From: Paracoccaceae bacterium
GTDB taxonomy: Bacteria > Pseudomonadota > Alphaproteobacteria > Rhodobacterales > Rhodobacteraceae
Assembly (NCBI GenBank): GCA_003561595.1
Contig: PWWF01000055.1
Span: forward strand, 1-7,048
Direction: 5' to 3'
DNA: 7,048 nt
Shown here piece after piece: positions 1 to 6,518 of this stretch (positions within the stretch are counted from its first letter, which is position 1; the number at the start of each line of letters is the position of its first letter). Under the pieces are notes generated by a model. The model had not been told where the DNA came from. It made no database searches and saw only the letters and a list, made by a program, of their open reading frames with translations. Made by a program: the position numbers and the translations under genes.

Positions 1-617
1 ATGGCCGCGCCAGCCTTGATTTCGAGGACCCCGAAGGCCAGCGCTTTCGCCTGACAGCCGACACGCCGGGTGACACCCACCCATGGGACCGCAGCCCCGT
101 GCCCGCCGAACACCAGATCAGGGGGCTGGGCCCGATCACGATATCGGTGCCCGATCTGGCACCCACAGCGGCGGTGCTGACGCTGGTGATGAACATGCGC
201 GAGACGCGCAGCTATCCCGGCCCGGACGGGCAGGGCGATGTGCATGTGTTCGAAATGGGTGCGGGTGGCCCCGCGGCAGAGCTGCATGTCGCGGTGCAAC
301 CGGGCCTGCCGGTTGCGCAGCAGGGCGCGGGGGCTGTGCATCATGTGGCGTTTCGGGTCGCCGACCGCGCCGCGCTGAGTGCCTGGACCGAACGGGTCAG
401 CGGCTTCCGGGTGCCCAATTCCGGCGAGGTGGAGCGGTATTATTTCCGCTCGCTCTATTTCCGTGAACCGGGCGGTAACCTGTTCGAGCTGGCCACGGAC
501 GGCCCCGGCTTTGACGCGGATGAACCGTTCGAGACGATGGGCGAGGCGCTGTCGCTGCCCCCGTTCCTTGAACCGCGCCGCGCCGCGATCGAGGCCGGGC
601 TGAAGCCGATCGACTGA
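1..617 (+). CDS. VOC-family ring-cleaving dioxygenase (MhqO/MhqE type), 5'-partial
   Basis: The frame is open from the window edge (first whole codon at 3) to TGA at 615-617, giving 204 visible residues of a family usually about 310 long, so roughly the first third is missing. The family consists of two-domain glyoxalase-fold, metal-dependent enzymes annotated as extradiol-type ring-cleaving dioxygenases acting on hydroquinone/catechol-like compounds in the cytoplasm. The visible N-terminal stretch [13 protein letters not shown] (residues 5-17) ends the first VOC domain. The second VOC domain follows, with HHVAF (His114, codon 342-344) and [11 protein letters not shown] (Glu162) as the likely metal ligands. 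The first His lies outside the window. The GTG at 99 is not the start, because conserved domain sequence continues upstream of it. The C-terminus ([13 protein letters not shown]) is typical of the family. It is a paralogue of the dioxygenase half of the convergent neighbour. The family is confident; the substrate is unknown. Confidence 0.88.
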   Translation, partial: GRASLDFEDPEGQRFRLTADTPGDTHPWDRSPVPAEHQIRGLGPITISVPDLAPTAAVLTLVMNMRETRSYPGPDGQGDVHVFEMGAGGPAAELHVAVQPGLPVAQQGAGAVHHVAFRVADRAALSAWTERVSGFRVPNSGEVERYYFRSLYFREPGGNLFELATDGPGFDADEPFETMGEALSLPPFLEPRRAAIEAGLKPID

Positions 618-621
618 GAGA

Positions 622-653
622 GCGGGGGGGCGTCAGCGCCCCCCACGCGTTTT
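622..653 (+). terminator. Hairpin between convergent genes
   Basis: An 8-bp perfect stem GGGGGGCG (625-632) / CGCCCCCC (637-644) with a TCAG loop starts 7 nt after the stop codon of the upstream dioxygenase. A short T run follows on the plus strand at 650-653, separated from the stem by five bases. It looks like a weak intrinsic terminator for the plus-strand gene. No T run follows the stem on the minus strand, so termination of the convergent gene here is less certain. The minus-strand stop codon (653-655) lies at its edge. Confidence 0.6.
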
Positions 654-2176
654 CACAGGCCCGACAACCAGCCTGCCGCCAGATCACGGTCAGCACTGGT
701 CAGCCCGTGGCCCGTGGGCAGGGTGCGCGCATCGACAGTTGCGCCACTCTCCTTGAGCGCGGCTTCCAGCGGTGGGGCGAATTGCGCGAACGGGTCCTGC
801 ATCCCCGATGCCATCAAGACCTGCGTGCCCTTCAGATCGGCCTTTGGCGCCTCTGACAGTGCCGCGATTCCGCGCAACAGGATCGCACGCTTGACCACAC
901 CGGGATGCAGCAGCATCACCGCGCCCAGCAGGTTCGCACCATTCGAGTAGCCCAGAAAATGCAGCTTGTCGGGGTCCAGCCCGTAGCTGCGCACCGCGCC
1001 TTCGACAAAACCGGCAAACGCCTCTGCCTCGGCGCGGATATCATCCTGATCATAGGTGATGGCATCGAAGCGGCGGAACCACCGATTGATCCCCTCCTCG
1101 GTTGATCGTCCGCGCACGCCCACAAGCATCGCGTTGGGGGCAATGCTGTGCGCAAGCGGCATCAGGTCGCTTTCATCCCCGCCCGTGCCGTGCAGATGAA
1201 TGATCGCGGACCCGTCGGGGGTGTCGGGGCGGTGGATCTGGTGGATGAAGGGAAGATCTCGCATAGGCATCCTTTCCTCGCCCGGCAGGGCGAATTGCGG
1301 CAGTTTCACGCGCAGCTCTGCCGCGCGCGGTGTCTCAAAGGGTGGGATCATCAGCGTCCGGCCCAGTTGGTCCGGGCTTTCATCGACGCCCATGCCGGGG
1401 CCGTCACTGGCAAGTTCGAACAGCAGCCCGCCCGGGTCGCGCACATAGAGCGAGCGGAAATAGCGCCGGTCGCGAAGTTCTGTCAGATCATCGGCCTGAC
1501 CGATGTCTTTGGCCATTGCATCGACCTCTGCCTCGGTCGCCGCGCGAAAGGCGACGTGGTCGATCATCCCGGTGCCGGGGATCGCGGGCACATAGCCTGC
1601 GGCATCGCGCAGATCGATCACGTCACGGGCGGACGCCAAGCGCCGGACGGCCCCTTCGCGCGCAACCTCGCGGTAGCCGAAGCGGGTCAGGAACGCGGCG
1701 GTGTCATCGGCCACGGCGCTAAGCAGCGTGGCCCCGCGCAGACGCGTCGGGGCCTGTGGCTGGGGCAGCGGGGCTGTGGCCTGCATATCCGTGCCGACCA
1801 GCTTGACGATCAGCCCGTCCTGGTCTTTCAGTCGCAGCACAGGTTCCGCGAATTCATGTGACGGGCCTTCGACCGGCACTTGTGCGGCCAGCGCACGGGC
1901 CAGCCAGTCGCCGATACTGTCGGGTGGCACGGCCAGCGCGATTTCCGAGGGCTGGCCGAACCCGGTCCGCCCCCGCGCGCCCGCCTCCCAGACCAGAAAG
2001 CTGACCAGACTGCCGGGGCTGCCTGTCGCATCGCCGTAGAAAAGATGCAGTTGCGCCCCATCGGCAAAGCCGGCGGTCTGCTTGACCAGCCGCAGCCCCA
2101 GAAAGCCTGCGTAGAAATCCACATTTGCCTGCACACGCGCCGCGATGGCCGTGATATGATGAATGCCCTCGCCCAT
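653..2176 (-). CDS. Fused VOC ring-cleaving dioxygenase / alpha-beta hydrolase (MhqE-MhqD-like fusion)
   Basis: A 507-residue cytoplasmic protein. Residues 1-290 form a two-domain VOC dioxygenase: GIHHITAI at 4-11 (His7), MIDHVAF at 204-210 (His207) and LFELASDGPG at 252-261 (Glu254) match the family's 2-His-1-Glu metal site. Residues 303-507 form an Abhydrolase_2/carboxylesterase-type domain: HLHGTGGDE oxyanion region at 328-336, nucleophile elbow GYSNG with Ser411, SGMQDP with Asp461, and TGH with His490, so the catalytic triad is complete. In B. subtilis the equivalent MhqE and MhqD are separate proteins of one quinone/electrophile-induced operon. The likely job is ring cleavage followed by ester or lactone hydrolysis, but this is inferred. 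The ATG at 2174-2176 is chosen because the conserved GIHHIT motif starts three residues later and AAGGT lies about 8 nt upstream. The open frame upstream to 2374 is Arg/Cys/His-rich and shows no family resemblance. No stop or frameshift separates the halves. Confidence 0.88.
   Translation of the reverse strand: MGEGIHHITAIAARVQANVDFYAGFLGLRLVKQTAGFADGAQLHLFYGDATGSPGSLVSFLVWEAGARGRTGFGQPSEIALAVPPDSIGDWLARALAAQVPVEGPSHEFAEPVLRLKDQDGLIVKLVGTDMQATAPLPQPQAPTRLRGATLLSAVADDTAAFLTRFGYREVAREGAVRRLASARDVIDLRDAAGYVPAIPGTGMIDHVAFRAATEAEVDAMAKDIGQADDLTELRDRRYFRSLYVRDPGGLLFELASDGPGMGVDESPDQLGRTLMIPPFETPRAAELRVKLPQFALPGEERMPMRDLPFIHQIHRPDTPDGSAIIHLHGTGGDESDLMPLAHSIAPNAMLVGVRGRSTEEGINRWFRRFDAITYDQDDIRAEAEAFAGFVEGAVRSYGLDPDKLHFLGYSNGANLLGAVMLLHPGVVKRAILLRGIAALSEAPKADLKGTQVLMASGMQDPFAQFAPPLEAALKESGATVDARTLPTGHGLTSADRDLAAGWLSGL
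1262..1279 (-). promoter_or_regulatory. Internal ribosome-binding site and start codons for the hydrolase half
   Basis: On the minus strand GAGGAAAGG (1279-1271) is followed directly by ATG (1270-1268) and then by CCT ATG (1264-1262), in frame with the fusion. GAGG is 5 nt from the first ATG, and AAAGG is 6 nt from the second. These codons are Met303 and Met305, exactly where the dioxygenase domain ends and the hydrolase domain begins. Initiation here would give a free hydrolase of about 205 or 203 residues, the normal length of stand-alone MhqD-like enzymes. It could be an active internal start or the relic of a former gene boundary. Confidence 0.5.
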
Positions 2177-2355
2177 GCGATTGACCTTATGCTCATGCCT
2201 GGCGCTCTGTCTGCCATGGATCGTGTGTCGCGGCCACGCACATAGGCTGCGCGCGCAGCCACACCACCGCGCGGGTCGCCGGGGCGTGACGGAAGAGTTA
2301 TGATGGGTACACCCCATGCGCAGCCCCGGCTGCCCCGAAACGCGGAGTGCAAGAG
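2177..2355. promoter_or_regulatory. Divergent promoter region between the fusion gene and the pirin gene
   Basis: This 179-bp gap separates two divergent genes and must hold both promoters. For the pirin side, TATGAT at 2299-2304 is a good -10 match, but no convincing -35 box lies 16-18 bp upstream. A short inverted repeat, ATGGG (2303-2307) / CCCAT (2313-2317), overlaps the expected transcription start and could be an operator. I cannot place a convincing promoter for the minus-strand gene. The shadow reading frames across the gap show no conserved protein features. Confidence 0.4.
2245..2260. repeat. Perfect 16-bp palindrome in the divergent intergenic region
   Basis: GGCTGCGCGCGCAGCC is a perfect, gapless dyad of 8-bp arms. 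It lies about 70 bp from the minus-strand start codon and about 95 bp from the pirin start codon. Its position suits a dimeric regulator acting on both promoters. With only G/C-rich bases it could also arise by chance in this high-GC DNA. Confidence 0.45.
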
Positions 2356-3288
2356 ATGAGCTGGAACCCGACACTTGAACCCGGTTGCCCCGATGATATC
2401 GGCGCGGATGCCATCGAGACGCTGATCGTCCCGCGTGCGCGCGATATCGGCGGGTTCGAGGTGCGCCGCGCCCTGCCCGCGCCGAAACGGCAGATGGTCG
2501 GGCCGTTCATCTTTTTCGATCAGGCGGGTCCGGCAGAGTTTCTGACCGGGCAGGGCATTGATGTGCGCCCGCATCCGCATATCGGGCTGGGTACCGTGAC
2601 CTATCTGTATCGCGGCGCGTTTCACCATCGCGACAGTACCGGCGCCGATCAGATCATCGAGCCGGGCGCGCTGAACTGGATGGTCGCGGGGCGGGGTGTC
2701 ACCCATTCCGAACGCACGCCAGAGGCCGCGCGCAAGGGCCCATCCGAACTGTTCGGCATCCAGACCTGGATCGCGCTGCCCGAGGCGCATGAGGATGATC
2801 TGCCGACATTCGAGCATCACGGCCGCGACACGCTGCCGGAAATCACCGATAGCGGAATCACGGCACGCCTGATTCTCGGCTCGGCCTATGGGGCGTCTGC
2901 GCCCGCGCGCATGCTGTCGGACACATTCTATCTGGATGTCGTGCTGGAGCCCGGCGCGCGCTTTCCCCTCCCCGATGACCATGAGGATCGCGGGCTGTAT
3001 ATCACCCAGGGCGCGGTCGAGATTGCGGGTGAGCGCTATGAGGCCGGGCGCATGATGGTGTTCCGTCCGGGTGACAGGATCACTGTGCGCGCCGGGAGTG
3101 AGGGCGCGCGCATGATGGCCCTTGGTGGTGCCACGCTGAACGGGCCACGCTATATCTGGTGGAATTTCGTCGCCTCCTCGCGCGAGAAGATCGAGGCCGC
3201 CAAAGAGGAATGGCGCGCCGCGCGCTGGGGTGAGGGCCAGTTCGATCTGCCCCCGGATGACCGAGACGAACACATCCCCCTGCCCTGA
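2356..3288 (+). CDS. Pirin-family bicupin protein
   Basis: A 310-residue protein with the two cupin barrels of the pirin family. The N-terminal barrel carries the full metal site: RPHPHIGL gives His73 and His75, and GVTHSE gives His117 and Glu119, the counterparts of human pirin His56, His58, His101 and Glu103. The C-terminal signature is also present: a GPRYIWWNFV block, an IEAAKEEW helix and the family's terminal HIPLP. Known pirins bind Fe and several bacterial ones have quercetinase activity, while others affect central metabolism or stress responses, so the exact function is open. The ATG at 2356 is preferred over the in-frame GTG at 2347, because GGAG at 2344-2347 sits 8 nt upstream of it. 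The gene is transcribed away from the dioxygenase-hydrolase fusion, which points to a related role in handling oxidised aromatics. No signal peptide is seen, so it is cytoplasmic. Confidence 0.92.
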   Translation: MSWNPTLEPGCPDDIGADAIETLIVPRARDIGGFEVRRALPAPKRQMVGPFIFFDQAGPAEFLTGQGIDVRPHPHIGLGTVTYLYRGAFHHRDSTGADQIIEPGALNWMVAGRGVTHSERTPEAARKGPSELFGIQTWIALPEAHEDDLPTFEHHGRDTLPEITDSGITARLILGSAYGASAPARMLSDTFYLDVVLEPGARFPLPDDHEDRGLYITQGAVEIAGERYEAGRMMVFRPGDRITVRAGSEGARMMALGGATLNGPRYIWWNFVASSREKIEAAKEEWRAARWGEGQFDLPPDDRDEHIPLP

Positions 3289-3319
3289 GCGCACCCCTGT
3301 GCAACACTGTCATGCCACC

Positions 3320-3345
3320 GCCCCGCCCGGACATCCGGGCGGGGC
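3320..3345 (+). terminator. Strong stem-loop after the pirin gene, without U-tract
   Basis: GCCCCGCCCGG (3320-3330) pairs perfectly with CCGGGCGGGGC (3335-3345) around an ACAT loop, starting 32 nt after the pirin stop codon. It is the only strong hairpin before the next operon, so a transcription end or 3'-protecting element is likely. The downstream sequence AATTGCGG has no T run on the plus strand, and there is none on the other strand either, so it is not a canonical intrinsic terminator. Confidence 0.55.
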
Positions 3346-3474
3346 AATTGCGGCTATGTGCATTGCGCCACACTCGTGAAAAACAAGTGAATTCATGGAT
3401 GCGGCTGCTTGATCTAAGGTTGCAAAATTGACAGTGTTTAACCATCAGGGGTTGAGTGAGAGGGCTACCTATCC
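3346..3474 (+). promoter_or_regulatory. Regulatory region upstream of the cellulose operon, with CtrA-like half-site
   Basis: This stretch is clearly richer in A and T than its surroundings, as expected of a promoter. It holds a consensus TTGACA at 3428-3433, but no good -10 at 16-18 bp, so sigma-70 use is unsure. TTAACCAT at 3438-3445 exactly matches the half-site motif I recall for the alphaproteobacterial regulator CtrA. It also begins an imperfect inverted repeat, TTAACC (3438-3443) / GGTTGA (3450-3455, one mismatch). GAGAGGG at 3458-3464 is a Shine-Dalgarno sequence 10 nt before the lipoprotein ATG. No gene is seen in this gap. Confidence 0.45.
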
Positions 3475-4140
3475 ATGTCGTGGCCTTCGCGGAGGAGTAT
3501 GCGTTGTCTTGCCAGATGGGCATTCTGTGGCATCACGCTCGTCCTGACGGGATGCGCGGACATGCAGTCTGCCCTCGACGAAGGGCGCGGTGCCGGGAAC
3601 ACGGCCGAATGGCGGGTCATTCCGGCGCAGCGGGCGTGGATTCATGTGCCCCATTCCCTCATGCCGATGGAACGTGAGCACGGGCGTGAGCGGGAACAAC
3701 GGCTTGCGCTGCGCAATGAGACGAACCTTCCGGGTGACAACCAGATCTACCTGCGGACTGTGGCGGGCACCCCGCCCGGCGTGATGCGGATGGACCGGAT
3801 AATCGAACAGGCGGGCGGGGTGCCCGCGCCCTTTGCCACCAGTGATCTGGCCACGATGCGCAGTGTCGAGGATGACGCGGGCGCGCTGATCTGGGCGGAA
3901 TGGACCAGCGGGGCGGGCACCTCCTGCGTCTTTGCGCTGCGCCGCCTGACGCCCCGGCACCGGGTGATCCCGCATGGCGCGGGCGCGATGGATGTCGTGA
4001 TGCGCAATTGCGTGCGCGGCAATGCCGAACAGGCGCTTTCGCCGCTGGATGCCGCAACTGCGACGCTGGGCGCCTCGGCGCGTTCTGGACCCGGTGGGGG
4101 GCTGCGCCCGCTGTCGCCGCTGGCGGCCCCGTTGCCATGA
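3475..4140 (+). CDS. bcsN: Lipoprotein at the head of the cellulose operon, probable BcsN
   Basis: A 221-residue protein with a basic N-terminus, a hydrophobic core and a lipobox LVLTGC ending at Cys27, so it should be exported and lipid-anchored. The mature part has two cysteines in TSCVFALRR (about residues 151-159) and MRNCVRG (about 176-182) and a Gly/Pro-rich tail. The name rests on position and character: alphaproteobacterial cellulose operons often carry the lipoprotein BcsN beside bcsA, and a C-terminal pair of cysteines fits what I recall of that family. BcsN's precise role is not established; an envelope role in cellulose export is assumed. The start at 3475 has GAGAGGG 10 nt upstream. 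ATG at 3499 (Met9) is an alternative with GGAGG only 3 nt away, and would leave an equally good lipoprotein signal with Cys at 19. The stop overlaps the bcsA start. Gene real: very likely; BcsN assignment: moderate. Confidence 0.62.
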   Translation: MSWPSRRSMRCLARWAFCGITLVLTGCADMQSALDEGRGAGNTAEWRVIPAQRAWIHVPHSLMPMEREHGREREQRLALRNETNLPGDNQIYLRTVAGTPPGVMRMDRIIEQAGGVPAPFATSDLATMRSVEDDAGALIWAEWTSGAGTSCVFALRRLTPRHRVIPHGAGAMDVVMRNCVRGNAEQALSPLDAATATLGASARSGPGGGLRPLSPLAAPLP

Positions 4141-6518
4141 CGGTGGCGACGACATCGCAGCGGGGCGTGGCGCTTGCTCTGGGGCTGGCCTGGACCATGC
4201 TGATCGTGGCGGTGCTGGTCCTGGCCAGTACGCCGACCTCGACCCAGGTGCAGGCGCTGCTGGGCATTGTCGCGGTTGTCATCGTGCTGCTGACCAAGCC
4301 CTTTGCGCGCATCCATATGGTGCCGCGTCTGATCATGCTGGCGACAGCCAGCATGCTGATCCTGCGCTACTGGATCTGGCGGCTGACCGATACCTTGCCC
4401 GCCATCGACGCGCCTGCGTCCTTTGCCGTGGCCCTGCTGCTGTTTCTGGTCGAAACCTATGCCATTGCGGTGTTTTTCCTGACAGCCTTCATCAATGCCG
4501 ACCCGGTCGATCACCCGCTGCCCCCCAAGGTGCTGGCCAAGGACCTGCCGCGCGTCGATGTGCTGGTGCCATCCTATAATGAGCCGACCGAGATGCTGAG
4601 CATCACGCTGTCGGCGGCCAAGCAGATCTTCTACCCGCCTGACCGGCTGACTGTCGTGCTGTGCGATGATGGCGGCACGGATGAGCGCTGCAACCATTCC
4701 GACCCCAAGATCGCCGAGGGCGCAAGAAAACGCCGCGCCGAGCTGCAGGAGATGTGCCGCGAACTGGGCGTCGTCTACAGCACCCGCGCGCGCAACGAAC
4801 ATGCCAAGGCCGGCAATATGAGCGCGGCGCTGGAAAAGCTGGATGGCGATCTGGTGGTGGTGTTTGATGCCGACCATGTGCCCAGCCGCGACTTTCTGGC
4901 CCGCACGGTCGGCTATTTCGTGGAAAACCCGCGTCTGTTCCTTGTTCAGACGCCGCATTTCTTCATCAATCTGGACCCGATTCAGCGCAATCTGGGGCTG
5001 GCCCGCGACTGCCCCGCCGAGAATGAGATGTTTTATGCCAACATCCATCGCGGGCTGGACCGCTGGAAAGGTGCGTTCTTCTGCGGCTCGGCGGCTGTGC
5101 TGCGTCGGTCCGCACTGGATGAGGCAGGCGGCTTTTCCGGCGAGACCATCACCGAAGATGCCGAAACCGCGCTGGATATCCATGCGCGCGGCTGGGAAAG
5201 CATGTATGTGAACCGCGCCATGATCGCCGGGTTGCAGCCCGAGACATTCGCGAGTTTTATCCAGCAGCGCGGGCGATGGGCCACCGGCATGGTGCAGATG
5301 CTGCTTCTGAAGAACCCGCTGTTCCGGCGTGGCCTCTCGCTGCAGCAGCGGCTGTGCTATGTCAATTCCATGAGCTTCTGGCTGTTCCCGCTGGTGCGCC
5401 TGAGCTTTCTGGTGATCCCGCTGTTCTACCTGTTCTTCGGGCTGGAGATTTTCGTCGCGACCGGCGAAGAGGTGCTGGCCTATATGGTCAGCTATCTGCT
5501 GGTCAGCTTTCTGGTGCAGAACGCGCTGTTCGGGCATCTGCGATGGCCCCTGATATCCGAGGTTTATGAGGTCGCGCAGGCCCCCTATCTGGGCACGCAG
5601 ATCCTCAAGACCATCCTGCGCCCGCGCGCCGCGAAATTCGCAGTGACGGCCAAGGACGAAACCCTGAACGAGGATCTGATCTCGCCGATCTACATGCCGC
5701 TTCTGCTGCTGTTCCTGCTGCTGGCAGCGGGGCTTGCGGCGGCGGCAGCGCGCTGGATCATGTTCCCCGGCGACCGCACCACGATCGAGGTTGTGGGCGG
5801 CTGGGCGATCTTCAACTTTCTGCTGACGGCGCTGGCCTTGGGCGCGATCTGCGAGAAGCAGCAGCGCCGCGGTGTGCCGCGTCTGCCGGTGCGCACCCCG
5901 GCCATGGTGTCGCTGCAGACCGAGGGGGCCGGCGCGCATGAGCGTGAGGGCATCATCCTCGATGCCTCGACCGGCGGGGCAAAGCTGCGCCTGCCGCTGG
6001 CGGATGGTGATGGTGCCGCCCCGGACTGGACGCAAAAGCTGGAACCGGGGGCGCGGATGACCGTGCGTCCGCAATTTGACACCACGCGCGCGATGGAGGC
6101 CGATATCGCCGCCGAAATCCGCGCAGTGTCGCGGGGCGAGGACGGGCTGGAATTCGGGCTGTATTTCCTGCCCGATCAGCCGCTCAAGGCGCGCTCTGCC
6201 GTGGCGCATCTGATCTTTGCCGACAGCGAGACATGGCGCCGGATGCGCGAGGATGACACGCGCGCGCGGGGTCTGTTGTCGGGGCTGGTCTATGTGGTCT
6301 GGCTGAGCCTGCGGACCATTCCGCATGTCATCGGGCAACTGATCCGCGAACCCGCGCGGCGGCGGCGGCGGGCAGAGCGCGGGCCAGCGGATGACGAACC
6401 CGTGCACATGCTGGCCTTTGGTGCGGATTTCGATATGGATGAGGTGCCGGGCACCGCGCCGGAACCGCAACAGCGCGACGGGCTGGATTTCATCCTGCAT
6501 GAGAAGCGATCCGCATGA
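4137..6518 (+). CDS. bcsA: Cellulose synthase catalytic subunit (UDP-forming) with PilZ domain
   Basis: A 793-residue inner-membrane family-2 glycosyltransferase that polymerises UDP-glucose into beta-1,4-glucan and threads it through the membrane to BcsB. Four hydrophobic segments lie in residues 9-118. The cytoplasmic GT domain follows (about 138-385) with all signature residues: DDG (Asp177/178), DAD (Asp244/Asp246), FFCGS (314-318), TED (Asp341, catalytic base) and QQRGRW (376-381). Further membrane segments lie at about 405-438, 447-465, 517-540 and 551-573, with the FAVTAK gating loop at 501-506. The PilZ domain starts at about 577 with RGVPR (Arg578, Arg582) and DASTGG (Asp609, Ser611, Gly614), the c-di-GMP-binding motifs, so activity should need c-di-GMP. 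A poly-Arg stretch (741-745) precedes the tail, and HMLAFG (757-762) resembles the Rhodobacter sphaeroides protein as I recall it. The ATG overlaps the preceding stop (ATGA) and has no clear ribosome-binding site of its own, which implies translational coupling. Confidence 0.97.
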   Translation: MTVATTSQRGVALALGLAWTMLIVAVLVLASTPTSTQVQALLGIVAVVIVLLTKPFARIHMVPRLIMLATASMLILRYWIWRLTDTLPAIDAPASFAVALLLFLVETYAIAVFFLTAFINADPVDHPLPPKVLAKDLPRVDVLVPSYNEPTEMLSITLSAAKQIFYPPDRLTVVLCDDGGTDERCNHSDPKIAEGARKRRAELQEMCRELGVVYSTRARNEHAKAGNMSAALEKLDGDLVVVFDADHVPSRDFLARTVGYFVENPRLFLVQTPHFFINLDPIQRNLGLARDCPAENEMFYANIHRGLDRWKGAFFCGSAAVLRRSALDEAGGFSGETITEDAETALDIHARGWESMYVNRAMIAGLQPETFASFIQQRGRWATGMVQMLLLKNPLFRRGLSLQQRLCYVNSMSFWLFPLVRLSFLVIPLFYLFFGLEIFVATGEEVLAYMVSYLLVSFLVQNALFGHLRWPLISEVYEVAQAPYLGTQILKTILRPRAAKFAVTAKDETLNEDLISPIYMPLLLLFLLLAAGLAAAAARWIMFPGDRTTIEVVGGWAIFNFLLTALALGAICEKQQRRGVPRLPVRTPAMVSLQTEGAGAHEREGIILDASTGGAKLRLPLADGDGAAPDWTQKLEPGARMTVRPQFDTTRAMEADIAAEIRAVSRGEDGLEFGLYFLPDQPLKARSAVAHLIFADSETWRRMREDDTRARGLLSGLVYVVWLSLRTIPHVIGQLIREPARRRRRAERGPADDEPVHMLAFGADFDMDEVPGTAPEPQQRDGLDFILHEKRSA

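Noticed and set aside
99..101. GTG at 99 as the start of the first dioxygenase gene
   Set aside because: In-frame sequence upstream (positions 3-98) encodes the conserved end of the first VOC domain, so the gene begins outside the window.
83..466. 127-codon open frame overlapping the first dioxygenase gene
   Set aside because: Its Gly/Arg/Ala/Cys-rich product matches no domain, and the overlapping frame encodes clear VOC motifs.
1148..1861. 237-codon plus-strand open frame inside the fusion gene
   Set aside because: It is antisense to the dioxygenase domain, lacks a ribosome-binding site and family motifs, and has shadow-type composition.
2177..2374. N-terminal extension of the fusion protein upstream of Met at 2176
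   Set aside because: The extra 66 residues are Arg/Ser/Cys-rich and unlike the family, and would overlap the pirin start; the conserved family sequence begins right after the ATG at 2176.
1828..3294. 488-codon open frame antisense to the pirin gene and running into the fusion gene
   Set aside because: It is a shadow of pirin, which has all its family motifs. Its 3' part is the fusion gene read in a wrong frame, and there is no conserved domain.
3388..3395. 8-bp palindrome TGAATTCA in the cellulose upstream region
   Set aside because: It is too short to separate from chance and has no partner repeat at operator spacing.
3747..6500. Very long (917-codon) open frame antisense to bcsN and bcsA
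   Set aside because: Its product is Gln/His/Arg-rich low-complexity sequence with no recognisable domain. It mirrors the codon pattern of bcsA in high-GC DNA, while the sense strand encodes an intact, motif-complete BcsA.
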